Origin: Lysobacter enzymogenes
Lineage (GTDB): Bacteria > Pseudomonadota > Gammaproteobacteria > Xanthomonadales > Xanthomonadaceae
Length of the DNA stretch: 64,000 bases
Assembly: GCF_017355525.1 (NCBI RefSeq)
Contig: NZ_CP067395.1
Coordinates: forward strand, 5,406,501 to 5,470,500
Reading direction: 5' to 3'
A model generated the notes under the pieces. The model searched no databases. It was given only the letters and a program-made list of their open reading frames with translations, and was not told the DNA's origin. Positions 18,129-27,169 of the stretch are shown here, one piece after another; positions within the stretch are counted from its first letter, which is position 1, and each line of letters begins with the position of its first letter. The translations under genes and the position numbers were made by a program.

Positions 18129-19049
18129 TCAGCCCTCCGCCCCAGCCGCCAGCGCCAGCCGGAATTCCAGCAGGCGCGCCGCGGGATGGGCGTGAAGCCA
18201 GTCGTCCAGCATCGCCCGCGCCCCGGCTTCGTCGCGCGCGGCCAGGCCGATCCAGCGCGCGCCGTGGCCGTCCGCGTCCTGGTCGAGCGGCGGATGGTCG
18301 TGGCCGGCGTCGGGATCGCCGAGCGAGCAGGCCCGGCAAATGTGGCGCACGCTGCCGGTCCAATCCTCGGCTTGCCCGTCGTCGCGGTGCGCGCGTTCGA
18401 CCAGCGCGTCCAGGCTGTCCGCGTCCGGCGTTTCGATCCAGGCCTCGAACGTCGCGTAAGGCGAGGCCTGCCACAGCTCCAGCGCGTCGAACACCGAGTA
18501 CTCGCGGTCGCCGCTGCGGCGGGTGCCGTTCGGCGCGCCGTCGTTGAGGACGATGTCGGCGTAGCGGTGGCCGCTGTCGGGCAAGGGCACGTTGCGGATG
18601 CGCGCGCGCGCCGGATCGAGCCTGTCGCACCAGACCACTTCGCCGCGGCCGTGCGGGTCCAGCCGCACCGGCGCGCGGCCGCAGTTCATGTCCGGTTCGC
18701 CGTCGCCGGCCTCCACGTTCATGCCGAAGCGCTGCCACGCTTCGCGCGCGGCGCTCCAGTCGCGCAGCGCGGTCGCGGCGATGCCGAGATTCCACGCCGC
18801 GCCTTCGTGCGCGTCGCGCCGCTCCAGCGCGGCGCGGTTGGCCTGCAGCGCCTGCGGCCATTCGCCGCGTTCCTTATGCAGCAGGCCGATGCCGAACCAC
18901 GGCGGCGCCCAACCCGGATCGGCGGCCGCGCTGCGCCGGTAATCGCGCAGCGCGGCGTCGGCGTCGCCGCGCCAGTGGCGGCGTTCGGCCAGGGCCAGCA
19001 GCACCCTGGCGCGGCGCAGGTCGTAGGCGGTCGGATCGGAAGCGGTCAT
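18129..19049 (-). CDS. Tetratricopeptide-repeat protein, unknown function
   Basis: A 306-residue cytoplasmic protein. Residues 10-115 form three TPR-like helical pairs (LLALAERRHWRGDADAALRDY, WFGIGLLHKERGEWPQALQAN and WNLGIAATALRDWSAAREAW). The remainder is an acidic domain with conserved-looking RYADIVLNDGAPNG, DREYSVFDALELWQ and HICRACSLGDPD. It resembles proteins annotated only as TPR domain proteins. Lies 34 bases upstream-facing from the EF-G-like gene on the same strand, so the two may share a transcript. Confidence 0.82.
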   Translation of the reverse strand: MTASDPTAYDLRRARVLLALAERRHWRGDADAALRDYRRSAAADPGWAPPWFGIGLLHKERGEWPQALQANRAALERRDAHEGAAWNLGIAATALRDWSAAREAWQRFGMNVEAGDGEPDMNCGRAPVRLDPHGRGEVVWCDRLDPARARIRNVPLPDSGHRYADIVLNDGAPNGTRRSGDREYSVFDALELWQASPYATFEAWIETPDADSLDALVERAHRDDGQAEDWTGSVRHICRACSLGDPDAGHDHPPLDQDADGHGARWIGLAARDEAGARAMLDDWLHAHPAARLLEFRLALAAGAEG

Positions 19050-19082
19050 GCGGCGGGCCCGTAAGCAAACCCGCGCACACTA

Positions 19083-21131
19083 TCAGTCTTCCTCATGCCG
19101 CGGCTTGTAGGCCTCCACCAGTTTCTGCTGCACCGTCGGCGGCACCGGCTCGTAATGGCTGAAATCCAGCGAATAGCGCCCGCGTCCGGCGGTCACCGAT
19201 TTCAGTTCGGCGGCATAGCCTTCCAGTTCCGACAGCGGCACCTGCGCGCGCACCACGATCTCGCCGCCGCGGACGCTGTCGGTGCCGTTGATGCGCGCGC
19301 GCTTGCTGGCCAGCCCGCCGCTGATGTCGCCCATGTGCTGCTCCGGCACGTTGACTTCCAGGTCGACGATGGGTTCCAGCACCTGCGGGCGCGCCTTGCC
19401 GATCGCGTCGAGGAACGCCTTCTTGCCGGCGGCGACGAACGCGACTTCCTTGCTGTCGACGCTGTGGTACTTGCCGTCGTACACGACCACGCGCACGTCC
19501 TGGATCGGATAGCCGGCCAGCGCGCCGTCGTGCAGCACCTGGCGCACGCCTTTCTCCACCGCCGGCAGGAACTGGCCCGGAATGGTGCCGCCCTTGACCT
19601 CGTCGACGAACTCGAAGCCGCCGCCGCGCGGCAGCGGTTCGATGCGCAGGAACACCTCGCCGAACTGGCCGGCGCCGCCGGTCTGCTTCTTGTGGCGGTG
19701 ATGGCCTTCGGCGCGGCCGGCGACGGTTTCGCGATACGCGATCCGCGGCGGCCGCGATTTCACTTCGACCCCGTACTTGTCCTTGAGCCGGTCCAGGTTG
19801 ATGCGCAGGTGCAGGTCGGACAGGCCGCGGATCACGGTCTCGTTGGTCTCGGCCTCGTGTTCTACGTGGAAGCAGGGGTCTTCCTCGGCCAGCTTGTGCA
19901 AGGCGTTGGACAGTTTCTGCTCTTGCCCCTTGCTCGCCGCCTCCACCGCCAGACCGAACATCGGCCGCGGGAAATTCAGCGGCGCCAGATGGATGTGGTC
20001 CTCGTCGTGGCTGTCGTGCAGCACCGCGTCGAAATGCAGTTCGTCGACCTTGGCCACCGCGGCGATGTCGCCGGGCACGGCCTGTTCGATCTCGACGTGG
20101 TCCTTGCCCTTGAGCTTGAACAGATGCCCGACCTTGAACGGCTTCTTGCCGTCGTCGACGAACAACTGGGTGTCCTTCCTGACCGTGCCCTGATAGACGC
20201 GGAACACGCCGAGCTTGCCGACGAAGGGATCGTTGACGATCTTGAACACGTCGGCGATGACGTGGGCCTTGGGGTCGGGCGTGGCCTGGATCGGCTGGGC
20301 GTCGTCGCCGGAGCCTTTCGCGAACGGTGGCGGATTGGCTTCGCCCGGATGCGGGAACAGGCGTTCGGTGGTATCGAGCAATTCCTGCACGCCTGCGCCG
20401 CTGCGCGCCGAGCAGAACAGCACCGGCACCAGATGGCCTTCGCGCAGGCATTGCTCGAACGCGTCGTGCAGCTCCTGCCCGGACAGGCCGCCTTCGCCGA
20501 GGTCGAGGTAGTGCTCCATCACCGTTTCGTTGATCTCCACGACCTGATCGATGATCTTCTGGTGCCAGTCGCCGACCGCGCCGAGGTCGCTGTCGCCGCT
20601 CGCGCTGGCGAAGCAGTCGACCACGCGCTTGCCGCCGTCGGCGGGCAGGTTCAGCGGCAGGCATTCGGCGCCGAAGGTCTCGCGGATGTCGGCGAGCACG
20701 CGCGCCGCGTCGGCGCCGTCGTGGTCGATCTTGTTGACCACGATCGCCCGGCACAGGCCGCGCGCCTTGGCGTGCTCCATCATCCGGCGGGTGCCGTACT
20801 GCACGCCGGTGTCGGCGTCGACCACCACCGCCAGGGTTTCCACCGCGGCCAGCGCCGACAGCGTCGGCCCGCGGAAGTCGGGGTAGCCGGGGGTGTCGAT
20901 CAGATTGACGTGGATGCCGCCGTGATCGGTGCAGGCGATCGCGCAATCCAGCGAATGCCCGCGCTGTTTCTCGATCGGATCGAAGTCGGACACGGTGCTG
21001 CCGCGTTCGATCGTGCCTGCCGTCTGGACTGCGCCGCCGGCGTGCAGCAGGGCTTCGAACAGAGTGGTTTTGCCGGCGCCAGGGTGGCCTGCCAAGGCCA
21101 CGTTGCGGATTTGTTCTGTGCTGTAGGACAT
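19083..21131 (-). CDS. EF-G-like translational GTPase with altered G3 (DTPGY)
   Basis: A 682-residue protein with full EF-G domain order: G domain with P-loop GHPGAGKTT (15-23), domain II, then domains III-V ending with the EF-G C-terminal fold (GRGRYSLDFSHYEPVP). Two GTPase motifs deviate: the switch I motif RGITI is RGHSL (57-61), and the switch II motif is DTPGY with Tyr83 in place of the catalytic His. NKID (near 133) is intact. Family members of this EF-G-like group are reported to bind GTP without supporting normal translocation. It is not near rpsL, rpsG or tuf, so it is not the housekeeping factor. Role unknown. Confidence 0.93.
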   Translation of the reverse strand: MSYSTEQIRNVALAGHPGAGKTTLFEALLHAGGAVQTAGTIERGSTVSDFDPIEKQRGHSLDCAIACTDHGGIHVNLIDTPGYPDFRGPTLSALAAVETLAVVVDADTGVQYGTRRMMEHAKARGLCRAIVVNKIDHDGADAARVLADIRETFGAECLPLNLPADGGKRVVDCFASASGDSDLGAVGDWHQKIIDQVVEINETVMEHYLDLGEGGLSGQELHDAFEQCLREGHLVPVLFCSARSGAGVQELLDTTERLFPHPGEANPPPFAKGSGDDAQPIQATPDPKAHVIADVFKIVNDPFVGKLGVFRVYQGTVRKDTQLFVDDGKKPFKVGHLFKLKGKDHVEIEQAVPGDIAAVAKVDELHFDAVLHDSHDEDHIHLAPLNFPRPMFGLAVEAASKGQEQKLSNALHKLAEEDPCFHVEHEAETNETVIRGLSDLHLRINLDRLKDKYGVEVKSRPPRIAYRETVAGRAEGHHRHKKQTGGAGQFGEVFLRIEPLPRGGGFEFVDEVKGGTIPGQFLPAVEKGVRQVLHDGALAGYPIQDVRVVVYDGKYHSVDSKEVAFVAAGKKAFLDAIGKARPQVLEPIVDLEVNVPEQHMGDISGGLASKRARINGTDSVRGGEIVVRAQVPLSELEGYAAELKSVTAGRGRYSLDFSHYEPVPPTVQQKLVEAYKPRHEED

Positions 21132-21482
21132 GAGCGGACTTCTCCCTGAGGCTAGGGTCGGAAGGCCGTCATGGCTGTCCGCGCTGCGCGCCCGAGCGTG
21201 GCGCTCGGCGGGCGGTCATGGCGGGCCGGCGGGGGCCGGGAGGACAGGCTCGCGCAGGGCGCGGAGTCGGTCAAGTGTGGACCGCGATACCGTGTGCTGG
21301 GTCGCGCTTGCTGTGTTGCGGCGCGGCATCGAGCCAGGAGCGAGCGTGCAGCAGCGAGGCGTAAGCGGGAGCGGACGGCGATCCCTCTGCGTCAGCTCAC
21401 ACCTCGCTTCTGCGCGCTCACTTCTATTTCTTAACTCCCCAGCCGCTACGCTACCCGCCCCTCAGCAACGGAGCCGCACACC
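21132..21482. other. Gene-free gap between EF-G-like and osmC genes
   Basis: This divergent intergenic region of 351 bases holds the promoters of both flanking genes. It is less GC-rich near 21415-21440 (TTCTATTTCTTAAC), just upstream of osmC, which is the likeliest promoter zone. I see no repeat family and no convincing small gene. Confidence 0.5.
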
Positions 21483-21914
21483 ATGGGTATCTCGCGTCAC
21501 GCCACCGCGCATTGGGAAGGCGATCTCAAGAACGGACAGGGCCGGCTCAGCACGCCGCAGAGCGGATTGCTCGACAACACCCGCTACGGCTTCAACAGCC
21601 GCTTCGGCGAGGAGAAGGGCACCAATCCCGAGGAGCTGATCGCCGCCGCGCACGCCGGCTGCTTCACCATGGCGCTGTCGGCCAAGCTCACCGAAGCCGG
21701 GCATCCGCCGGCCAGCCTGGATACCCGCGCCGAAGTCGACTTGTCGATGGAAGGCGGCCCGACCCTGTCGCAGATCCGGCTCAAGGTGAAGGCGCAGGTG
21801 CCGGGGATCGACGCGGGCAAGTTCCAGGCCATCGCCGAGGACGCCAAGGCCAATTGCCCGGTGTCGAAAGCGCTCAGCGCGGTGCCGGTGAGCCTGGAAG
21901 CCACGCTCCTGTAA
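21483..21914 (+). CDS. osmC: OsmC-family peroxiredoxin
   Basis: A 143-residue thiol peroxidase that reduces organic hydroperoxides. The two redox cysteines are in place: Cys60 in AAHAGCF and Cys125 in NCPVSKAL, with NPEELIAAAHAGC as the family hallmark and an Arg at 34-40 (RYGFNSRF). Length is typical for OsmC. A GGAG stretch lies about 10 bases before ATG. Likely induced by osmotic or oxidative stress as in relatives; no operator was identified. Monocistronic, followed by a REP pair. Confidence 0.94.
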   Translation: MGISRHATAHWEGDLKNGQGRLSTPQSGLLDNTRYGFNSRFGEEKGTNPEELIAAAHAGCFTMALSAKLTEAGHPPASLDTRAEVDLSMEGGPTLSQIRLKVKAQVPGIDAGKFQAIAEDAKANCPVSKALSAVPVSLEATLL

Positions 21915-21928
21915 TCCGGCCGCAGCTA

Positions 21929-22100
21929 CCTGTAGGAGCGGCGCGAGCCGCGACAACCGCAGCGGTGCACGCAAGCGCCGCTACCCGAAGCCGAAAGCCC
22001 GCGAGCGCTCGAACCTCTTGGCGCTCACGGACTTTCGGCTTCGGCCGCTTCGGTGGTATCAAACCGCTTCGTTTGTCGCAGCTTGCGCAGCTCCTACAGT
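21929..22100. repeat. REP-like pair (family A), wide spacing
   Basis: Plus copy CCTGTAGGAGCGGCGCGAGC (from 21929) and minus copy GCAGCTTGCGCAGCTCCTAC (ending near 22099). Between them is an inner imperfect inverted repeat around CCGAAGCCGAAAGCCC (about 21976) and GGACTTTCGGCTTCGGCCG (about 22029). Confidence 0.75.
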
Positions 22101-22124
22101 CGCTCCGCCCAACAACGTCTCCGC

Positions 22125-22817
22125 ATGCCGCCAGCCGACACCCCCATCCGCTACGCCCTGCTGCTCCACGGCGCCGGCGCCGGCGCGTGGGAATGGAACC
22201 TGTGGCGCGACGCGCTGCACGCCCGCGGCATAGACACCCGCGCGCCGGACCTGCAACCGTCGCCGGCCGGCCTGGAAGCGACCACGCTCGCCGACTACCG
22301 CGAACAGGCCCGCGCCGCCTTGGCCGCGCTGCCGCGCCCGCGCGCGGCGATCGGCGCCAGCCTCGGCGGGTTGCTGGCGTGGCTGTGCGGCGACCTCGCC
22401 GACGCCCTGGTCCTGGTCAATCCGCTGCCGCCGGCGCCGTGGGCGGGCGAGGCGCCGGCGCGGACGTGGCCGGCGCGGGTGCCGTGGCAGCGCGAGGCGC
22501 GGCTGGCCTCGACCCGCCGCGCCATGCCCGACGCCGACGAAGCCGCGACCCTGTACGCGCTGCGGCGCTGGCGCGACGAGTCCGGCGCGGTGCTGAGCGA
22601 GGCTGTGGGCGGAATCGACGCGCCGCGCCCGGATTGCCCCTGCCTGTGCATCGCCAGCCACGGCGACACCGACGTCGATCCGCGAACCACGGCACGGTTC
22701 GCCGCCGCGGTCGGCGCGAGCCTGATCGCCTTGCCGGGCAGCCATGTCGGCCCGCTGCTCGGCCGCGACGCCGCGCGCGCCGCTGCGCAGGCGGCGGACT
22801 GGCTGTCGGCGAGGTAA
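22125..22817 (+). CDS. Alpha/beta-hydrolase, small
   Basis: A 230-residue hydrolase. Oxyanion-hole strand YALLLHGAGAGAWEW near residue 10, nucleophile elbow GASLGG (GxSxG) about residue 75, an Asp in the SHGDTDVDP segment, and the catalytic His in GSHVGP near the C-terminus, so the triad can be assigned. Short for the superfamily, with a reduced cap region (residues 105-150). Start ATG 22125 is the first in frame after the REP element; Shine-Dalgarno is weak. Substrate unknown. Confidence 0.87.
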   Translation: MPPADTPIRYALLLHGAGAGAWEWNLWRDALHARGIDTRAPDLQPSPAGLEATTLADYREQARAALAALPRPRAAIGASLGGLLAWLCGDLADALVLVNPLPPAPWAGEAPARTWPARVPWQREARLASTRRAMPDADEAATLYALRRWRDESGAVLSEAVGGIDAPRPDCPCLCIASHGDTDVDPRTTARFAAAVGASLIALPGSHVGPLLGRDAARAAAQAADWLSAR

Positions 22818-22921
22818 ACGAATTTTTGACATCGCCGTCGGGTCCGGCCGCATTCAGCCCGGGTTGACCGCATCGGACCGACGATCCGCTTCGCGCCACT
22901 CCGGCGCCTGGGAGCCCCGCC

Positions 22922-23602
22922 ATGAACCGCTCGCTCGTCACCGTCCTGGGCCTGGCCCTGGCCGCCGCCACCGGCATCGCTTCGGCGCAGTCGTATCCGT
23001 CCGGTTCGGGCGCGTATTCGGGCAATTACAACAACTACAACACCGGCTCCACGAGCTACAGCTCGCAAGTCGATTTCGCCCGCGTGGTGCGGGTCGACCC
23101 GGTGTTCGAAACCTATTCCCAGCCGGTCAGCGCGCCGCGCTGCTACGAACGCCCGACCTATGTCCAGGGCGGCAGCGACTACTACGGCGACGGCTACAGC
23201 AACAACGACGGCTATTACGATCAATACGGCAGCCAGCGCCGCAGCGTCGGCACCGAAGGCGGCCGCACCGCGGCGACCGTGGTCGGCGGCATCGTCGGCG
23301 CGGTGCTCGGCAGCAAGGTCGGCGGCGGCAGCGCGCGCTACGCCACCTCGGCGATCGGCTCGATGGTCGGCGGCATGGCCGGCCGCAGCATCTACGAACA
23401 GAACAAGCGCAGCCAGGAACCGCCGCGCACCGGCTCGGTGCGGGTCTGCGACCCGGTGCCGAACAACGGCTACGCCAACGAGCAGCGCAGCGTGACCGCG
23501 TACGACGTCACCTACGAATACGCCGGCAAGACCTATCGCACCCGCACCGACCACAACCCCGGCGACCGCATCCGCGTGCGCGTGGACGTGCGTCCGGACT
23601 GA
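22922..23602 (+). CDS. Glycine-zipper 2TM-domain envelope protein
   Basis: A 226-residue exported protein; signal peptide 1-22 (cleavage ASA-QSY). A Ser/Tyr/Asn/Gly-rich low-complexity region follows (GAYSGNYNNYNTGS; YYGDGYSNNDGYYDQYG). The glycine-zipper two-helix region is at about 115-155 (TAATVVGGIVGAVLGSKVGGG and IGSMVGGMAGRSIYEQN). The C-terminal SlyB-like domain ends TYEYAGKTYRTRTDHNPGDRIRVRVDV. Likely an outer-membrane associated stability protein, as for the 17-kDa antigen/SlyB family. A terminator follows. Confidence 0.9.
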   Translation: MNRSLVTVLGLALAAATGIASAQSYPSGSGAYSGNYNNYNTGSTSYSSQVDFARVVRVDPVFETYSQPVSAPRCYERPTYVQGGSDYYGDGYSNNDGYYDQYGSQRRSVGTEGGRTAATVVGGIVGAVLGSKVGGGSARYATSAIGSMVGGMAGRSIYEQNKRSQEPPRTGSVRVCDPVPNNGYANEQRSVTAYDVTYEYAGKTYRTRTDHNPGDRIRVRVDVRPD

Positions 23603-23661
23603 ACGGGCGGGCAGGGAATCGGGGCGGGCGCGCAGGAACGGGGCGCCGCCCGCGCCGGTGG

Positions 23662-23698
23662 GACGCCGGGGCCGCGAGGCTCCGGCGTCTTTCGTTTT
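23662..23698 (+). terminator. Rho-independent terminator after the glycine-zipper gene
   Basis: Stem GACGCCGGGGCC (662-673) with GGCTCCGGCGTC (678-689), one G-U pair, loop GCGA, followed by TTTCGTTTT. Confidence 0.75.
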
Positions 23699-23726
23699 GC
23701 GGCGCGCGTCGGCGCTTCGGCCGCGC

Positions 23727-23769
23727 CTAGACCATCGTCGTAACGCACCGCGAGCGCCGCTTGGTCTAG
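23727..23769. promoter_or_regulatory. 8-bp inverted repeat upstream of prpE
   Basis: CTAGACCA (727-734) and TGGTCTAG (762-769) are perfect reverse complements separated by 27 bases, ending 32 bases before the prpE start. This is a plausible operator or looped site for propionate-responsive control, but no regulator gene is nearby. Confidence 0.45.
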
Positions 23770-23801
23770 CCTGCGGATGGATGCCCCGCGAGACCGACCG
23801 C

Positions 23802-25697
23802 ATGCGTTACGAGGAATTCCACCGCCGTTCGATCGAGCAGCCCGAAGCGTTCTGGGCCGAGCAGGCCCAGGCGATCTACTGGCGCACGCCGCCGCAGCGC
23901 ATCCTCGATTATTCCGATCCGCCGTTCCGGCAGTGGTTCGCCGGCGGCGAAACCAATCTTTGCTACAACGCGCTCGACCGCCACCTCGACGAGCGCGGCG
24001 ACCAACTCGCGCTGGCGACGGTGTCCAGCGAAACCGGGCAGACCCGCGAGCTGAGCTATCGCGAGCTGCACCGCGAGGTCAACGTCTTCGCCAGCGCGAT
24101 CCGCGCGCTCGGCGTCGGCCGCGGCGACCGCGTGGTGATCTACATGCCGAACATGGCCGAAGCGGTGTTCGCGATGCTGGCCTGCGCGCGCATCGGCGCG
24201 GTCCACTCGGTGGTGTTCGGCGGCTTCGCCGCGCACAACCTGGCGCTGCGCATCGACGACGCCACGCCGAAGCTGCTGATCTGCGCCGATGCGGGCATGC
24301 GCGGCGGCAAGATCATCCCGTACAAGCCGCTGGTCGACGCGGCCTGCGAAGAAGCGCAATCGCCGCCGCCGCACGTGCTGATCGTCGGCCGCGGCCTCGA
24401 CCCGGGCCATGCCGTCGTGCCCGGCCGCGATGTCGATTACGCGACTCTGCGCGTCCAGCACGAAGGCGCGCAGGTCGAAGTCGAATGGCTGGAATCGAAC
24501 GAGCCCAGCTATCTGCTGTATACCTCCGGCACCACCGGAAAACCCAAGGGCGTGCAGCGCGACGTCGGCGGCTACGCGGTCGCGCTGGCGCTGTCGATGT
24601 GGGCGATCTACGACATCCGCGCCGGCCAGACGATGTTCTCGACCTCCGACGTGGGCTGGGCGGTCGGCCATTCCTACAACGTCTACGGCCCGCTGATCGC
24701 CGGCGCGACTTCGGTGCTGTACGAAGGCCTGCCGACGAACCCGGACCCCGGCGTGTGGTGGAGCATTTGCGAGCGCTACGGCGTGCGCACCATGTTCTCC
24801 TCGCCGACCGGCATCCGCGTGCTGAAGAAACAGGACGCGTCCTGGCTCAGGAAGCACGACCTGTCGAAGCTGCACTGGCTGTTCCTGGCCGGCGAGCCGC
24901 TCGACGAACCGACCGCGCACTGGATCACCGACGGCATCGGCAAGACCGTCATCGACAACTACTGGCAGACCGAAACCGGCTGGCCGGTGCTGGCGCTGAT
25001 GCCGGGGCTGGACCTGAAGCCGGTCAAGTTCGGTTCGCCGGGTTTGCCGATGCCGGGCTATCACCTGCGGGTGATCGACGAAGCCAGCGGCCGCGACGTC
25101 GGGCCGAACGAGAAAGGCGTGCTGGTCATCGTGCCGCCGCTGCCGCCGGGCTGCCTGACTACGGTGTGGAACGACGATGCGCGTTTTTTGGCCAGCTACT
25201 TCGGCCACTTCAAGGAACGCCTGTACAGCTCGCTGGACTGGGCGATCCGCGACGAGGACGGCTACACCTTCATCCTCGGCCGTACCGACGACGTCATCAA
25301 CGTCGCCGGCCATCGCCTGGGCACGCGCGAGATCGAGGAATCGGTGGCCAGCCACGCCAGTGTCGCCGAAGCGGCGGTGATCGGCGTGCGCGACGAGCTC
25401 AAGGGCCAGGTGCCGGTGGTGTTCGCCACGCTCAAGGCCGGTGACGCGCTCGACCCGGGCGCGGTCGCCGCGGGCATGCAGGACTGCGTGGTGCGCCAGC
25501 TCGGCGCGGTGGCGCGGCCGGCGCGCGTCTACGTGGTCGCCGCGCTGCCGAAGACGCGCTCGGGCAAGCTGCTGCGGCGTTCGATCCAGGCGCTGGCGGA
25601 AAGCCGCGACCCCGGCGATCTGTCCACGCTCGACGATCCCGGCGCGCTCGAGGAAGTGCGGCGCGCGCTCGAACGCGGCGCCGATGCGGGCGGCTGA
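23802..25697 (+). CDS. prpE: Propionate-CoA ligase
   Basis: A 631-residue acyl-adenylate ligase that activates propionate to propionyl-CoA, feeding the 2-methylcitrate cycle. N-terminus MRYEEFHRRSIEQPEAFWAEQA matches the family opening. The P-loop-like motif YTSGTTGKPKGV is near residue 245, WQTETGWP around 390, GRTDDVINVAGHRLGT around 490, and the acetylatable Lys motif PKTRSGKLLRR near 588. ATG 23802 aligns with the family start; ATG 23781 adds seven residues. It heads a series prpE, SUFU-domain gene, prpB, prpC on the same strand, with gaps large enough for separate promoters. Confidence 0.95.
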   Translation: MRYEEFHRRSIEQPEAFWAEQAQAIYWRTPPQRILDYSDPPFRQWFAGGETNLCYNALDRHLDERGDQLALATVSSETGQTRELSYRELHREVNVFASAIRALGVGRGDRVVIYMPNMAEAVFAMLACARIGAVHSVVFGGFAAHNLALRIDDATPKLLICADAGMRGGKIIPYKPLVDAACEEAQSPPPHVLIVGRGLDPGHAVVPGRDVDYATLRVQHEGAQVEVEWLESNEPSYLLYTSGTTGKPKGVQRDVGGYAVALALSMWAIYDIRAGQTMFSTSDVGWAVGHSYNVYGPLIAGATSVLYEGLPTNPDPGVWWSICERYGVRTMFSSPTGIRVLKKQDASWLRKHDLSKLHWLFLAGEPLDEPTAHWITDGIGKTVIDNYWQTETGWPVLALMPGLDLKPVKFGSPGLPMPGYHLRVIDEASGRDVGPNEKGVLVIVPPLPPGCLTTVWNDDARFLASYFGHFKERLYSSLDWAIRDEDGYTFILGRTDDVINVAGHRLGTREIEESVASHASVAEAAVIGVRDELKGQVPVVFATLKAGDALDPGAVAAGMQDCVVRQLGAVARPARVYVVAALPKTRSGKLLRRSIQALAESRDPGDLSTLDDPGALEEVRRALERGADAGG

Positions 25698-25847
25698 AGC
25701 GCTGCGCGTGCGTCGGCCGAGCATGAACGCGAGCGAAAGCGTTCGCCCGCGCAACATCGCTGTTGACGCGATTTTTCTGCGACGGCGTTAGCATCGCGGC
25801 AACGGGTGGGCTGCGACCCGCCCTCGATCCAGCGAGGCCAGCGCGCA

Positions 25848-26921
25848 ATGCAGTACTCCAGCCCATCCGTCACCGCCGCCGCAGAGTCCGATCCCGCCGC
25901 GGCGCACCGCGTCGAGGGGCGTCCGGGCGAAGCCGGCGCTCCTGGCTGGGACGCCATCAACCATGCCTTGAGCCGGGTCTATCCGCGCCAGTCGCCGTGG
26001 CATTCCAGCCAGCCGCCCGGTTCCGACGCGATCCTGCCCGGCATCAGCGCGTACAAGCGCATCACCCCGCTGCCGCATTGGCACTTCGTCACCTACGGCT
26101 TCAGCGAGCTGTTCGACAAGCGCAGCGACGAGGCCGACATCAGCGGCTACGGTTTCGAATTGACCTTCCGCCTGGCCAATCCCGACGACGCCGAGGAACC
26201 GCCGCGCTGGGCGCTGAACTTCCTGCAGAACCTGGCGCGCTACGTGTTCGACAGCGGCCACGGATTCCATGCCGGGCATTACCTCAGCGCCGGCGGCCCG
26301 ATCGCCGCCGACAGCGACAGCCAGATCCGCGCGCTGGCCTTCGTCCAGGATCCCGAGCTGGCGCCGGTCGACAGCGAAAACGGGCGTTTCGAATTCCTGC
26401 AGATCGTCGGACTCACCAACGAGGAGGAGTTCGCGCTCAAGCGCTGGTCGACGCTGAAGGTGCTGGAGGTCTTCCACGACAGCCTGCCGCTGTGGATCAC
26501 CGACCTGGAGCGCGGTTCGCTGCTGAGCGATCCGGAGATCGCCGCGCGTCTGGCCGAAGGCTCGGCGCGCGACGGTTCGTCGGTCGGCACGATCTACGCC
26601 GATCACGTCGGCTGGGAACAGCGCAAGCGCCTGCTGCGCGCGCCGACCACGCTGCTGGCGCTGAGCGCGCGCCAGATCGGCGAACTGCTGGCGCTGCTGC
26701 CGTTGCGGCTGCCGTTCGGCCACGCCTTCAGCGTGATCGGGCCGGACGCGCGGGTGGTGTTCGAGCCGGCGCTGCGCGGCAACGAGGCGCTGGTCGCCGA
26801 CGGCGTGCTGCATCTGCGCCTGGACGAGCGGGCGCTGCGCAGTCTGGTGTCGCGACTGCGGGCGCAGGCGGGGGTGTACGAAGTCGACGGGTTCGCGGCC
26901 TTGCAGGTGCAGGTGCGGTGA
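25848..26921 (+). CDS. Suppressor-of-fused (SUFU) domain protein
   Basis: A 357-residue cytoplasmic protein. The SUFU-like domain is recognised from GWDAINHALSRVYP and ISAYKRITPLPHWHFVTYGFSELFDKR, followed by YGFELTFRLANP and WALNFLQNLARYVFDSGHGF. Bacterial SUFU-domain proteins are frequently predicted immunity proteins of polymorphic toxins, but no toxin gene is in the window. Position between prpE and prpB is unexpected and no metabolic role is known. ATG 25848 is preferred over an in-frame ATG at 25806; GCGAGG lies upstream at moderate spacing. A TTGACG hexamer at 25763-25768 suggests its own promoter. Confidence 0.87.
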   Translation: MQYSSPSVTAAAESDPAAAHRVEGRPGEAGAPGWDAINHALSRVYPRQSPWHSSQPPGSDAILPGISAYKRITPLPHWHFVTYGFSELFDKRSDEADISGYGFELTFRLANPDDAEEPPRWALNFLQNLARYVFDSGHGFHAGHYLSAGGPIAADSDSQIRALAFVQDPELAPVDSENGRFEFLQIVGLTNEEEFALKRWSTLKVLEVFHDSLPLWITDLERGSLLSDPEIAARLAEGSARDGSSVGTIYADHVGWEQRKRLLRAPTTLLALSARQIGELLALLPLRLPFGHAFSVIGPDARVVFEPALRGNEALVADGVLHLRLDERALRSLVSRLRAQAGVYEVDGFAALQVQVR

Positions 26922-27169
26922 GCGCGGCGGCGGTCTGAGGGAAGGGCCGGGAGGCCTTGGCGCAGGCCGTTGCGCCCGAAGGCCGCGGCGTTGTGGTTGC
27001 AGGGTCTGCTGACCCGATGCGCTTGCGCCGGACCGCGGCCAGCTCCGGTGGACTTTGCGCATTCAGTCTGCTCGGCCCGCCGCCCTCCATACCCCCGCGC
27101 CGCCGGCCGACACACGCCGCGGGTTAAAATGGCCGGATCGCCCCGCCCGGGCCACCCGGAGTCCGTCAG

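Noticed and set aside
19083..21131. Housekeeping fusA
   Set aside because: Altered switch I and II motifs and no ribosomal-protein or tuf neighbours.
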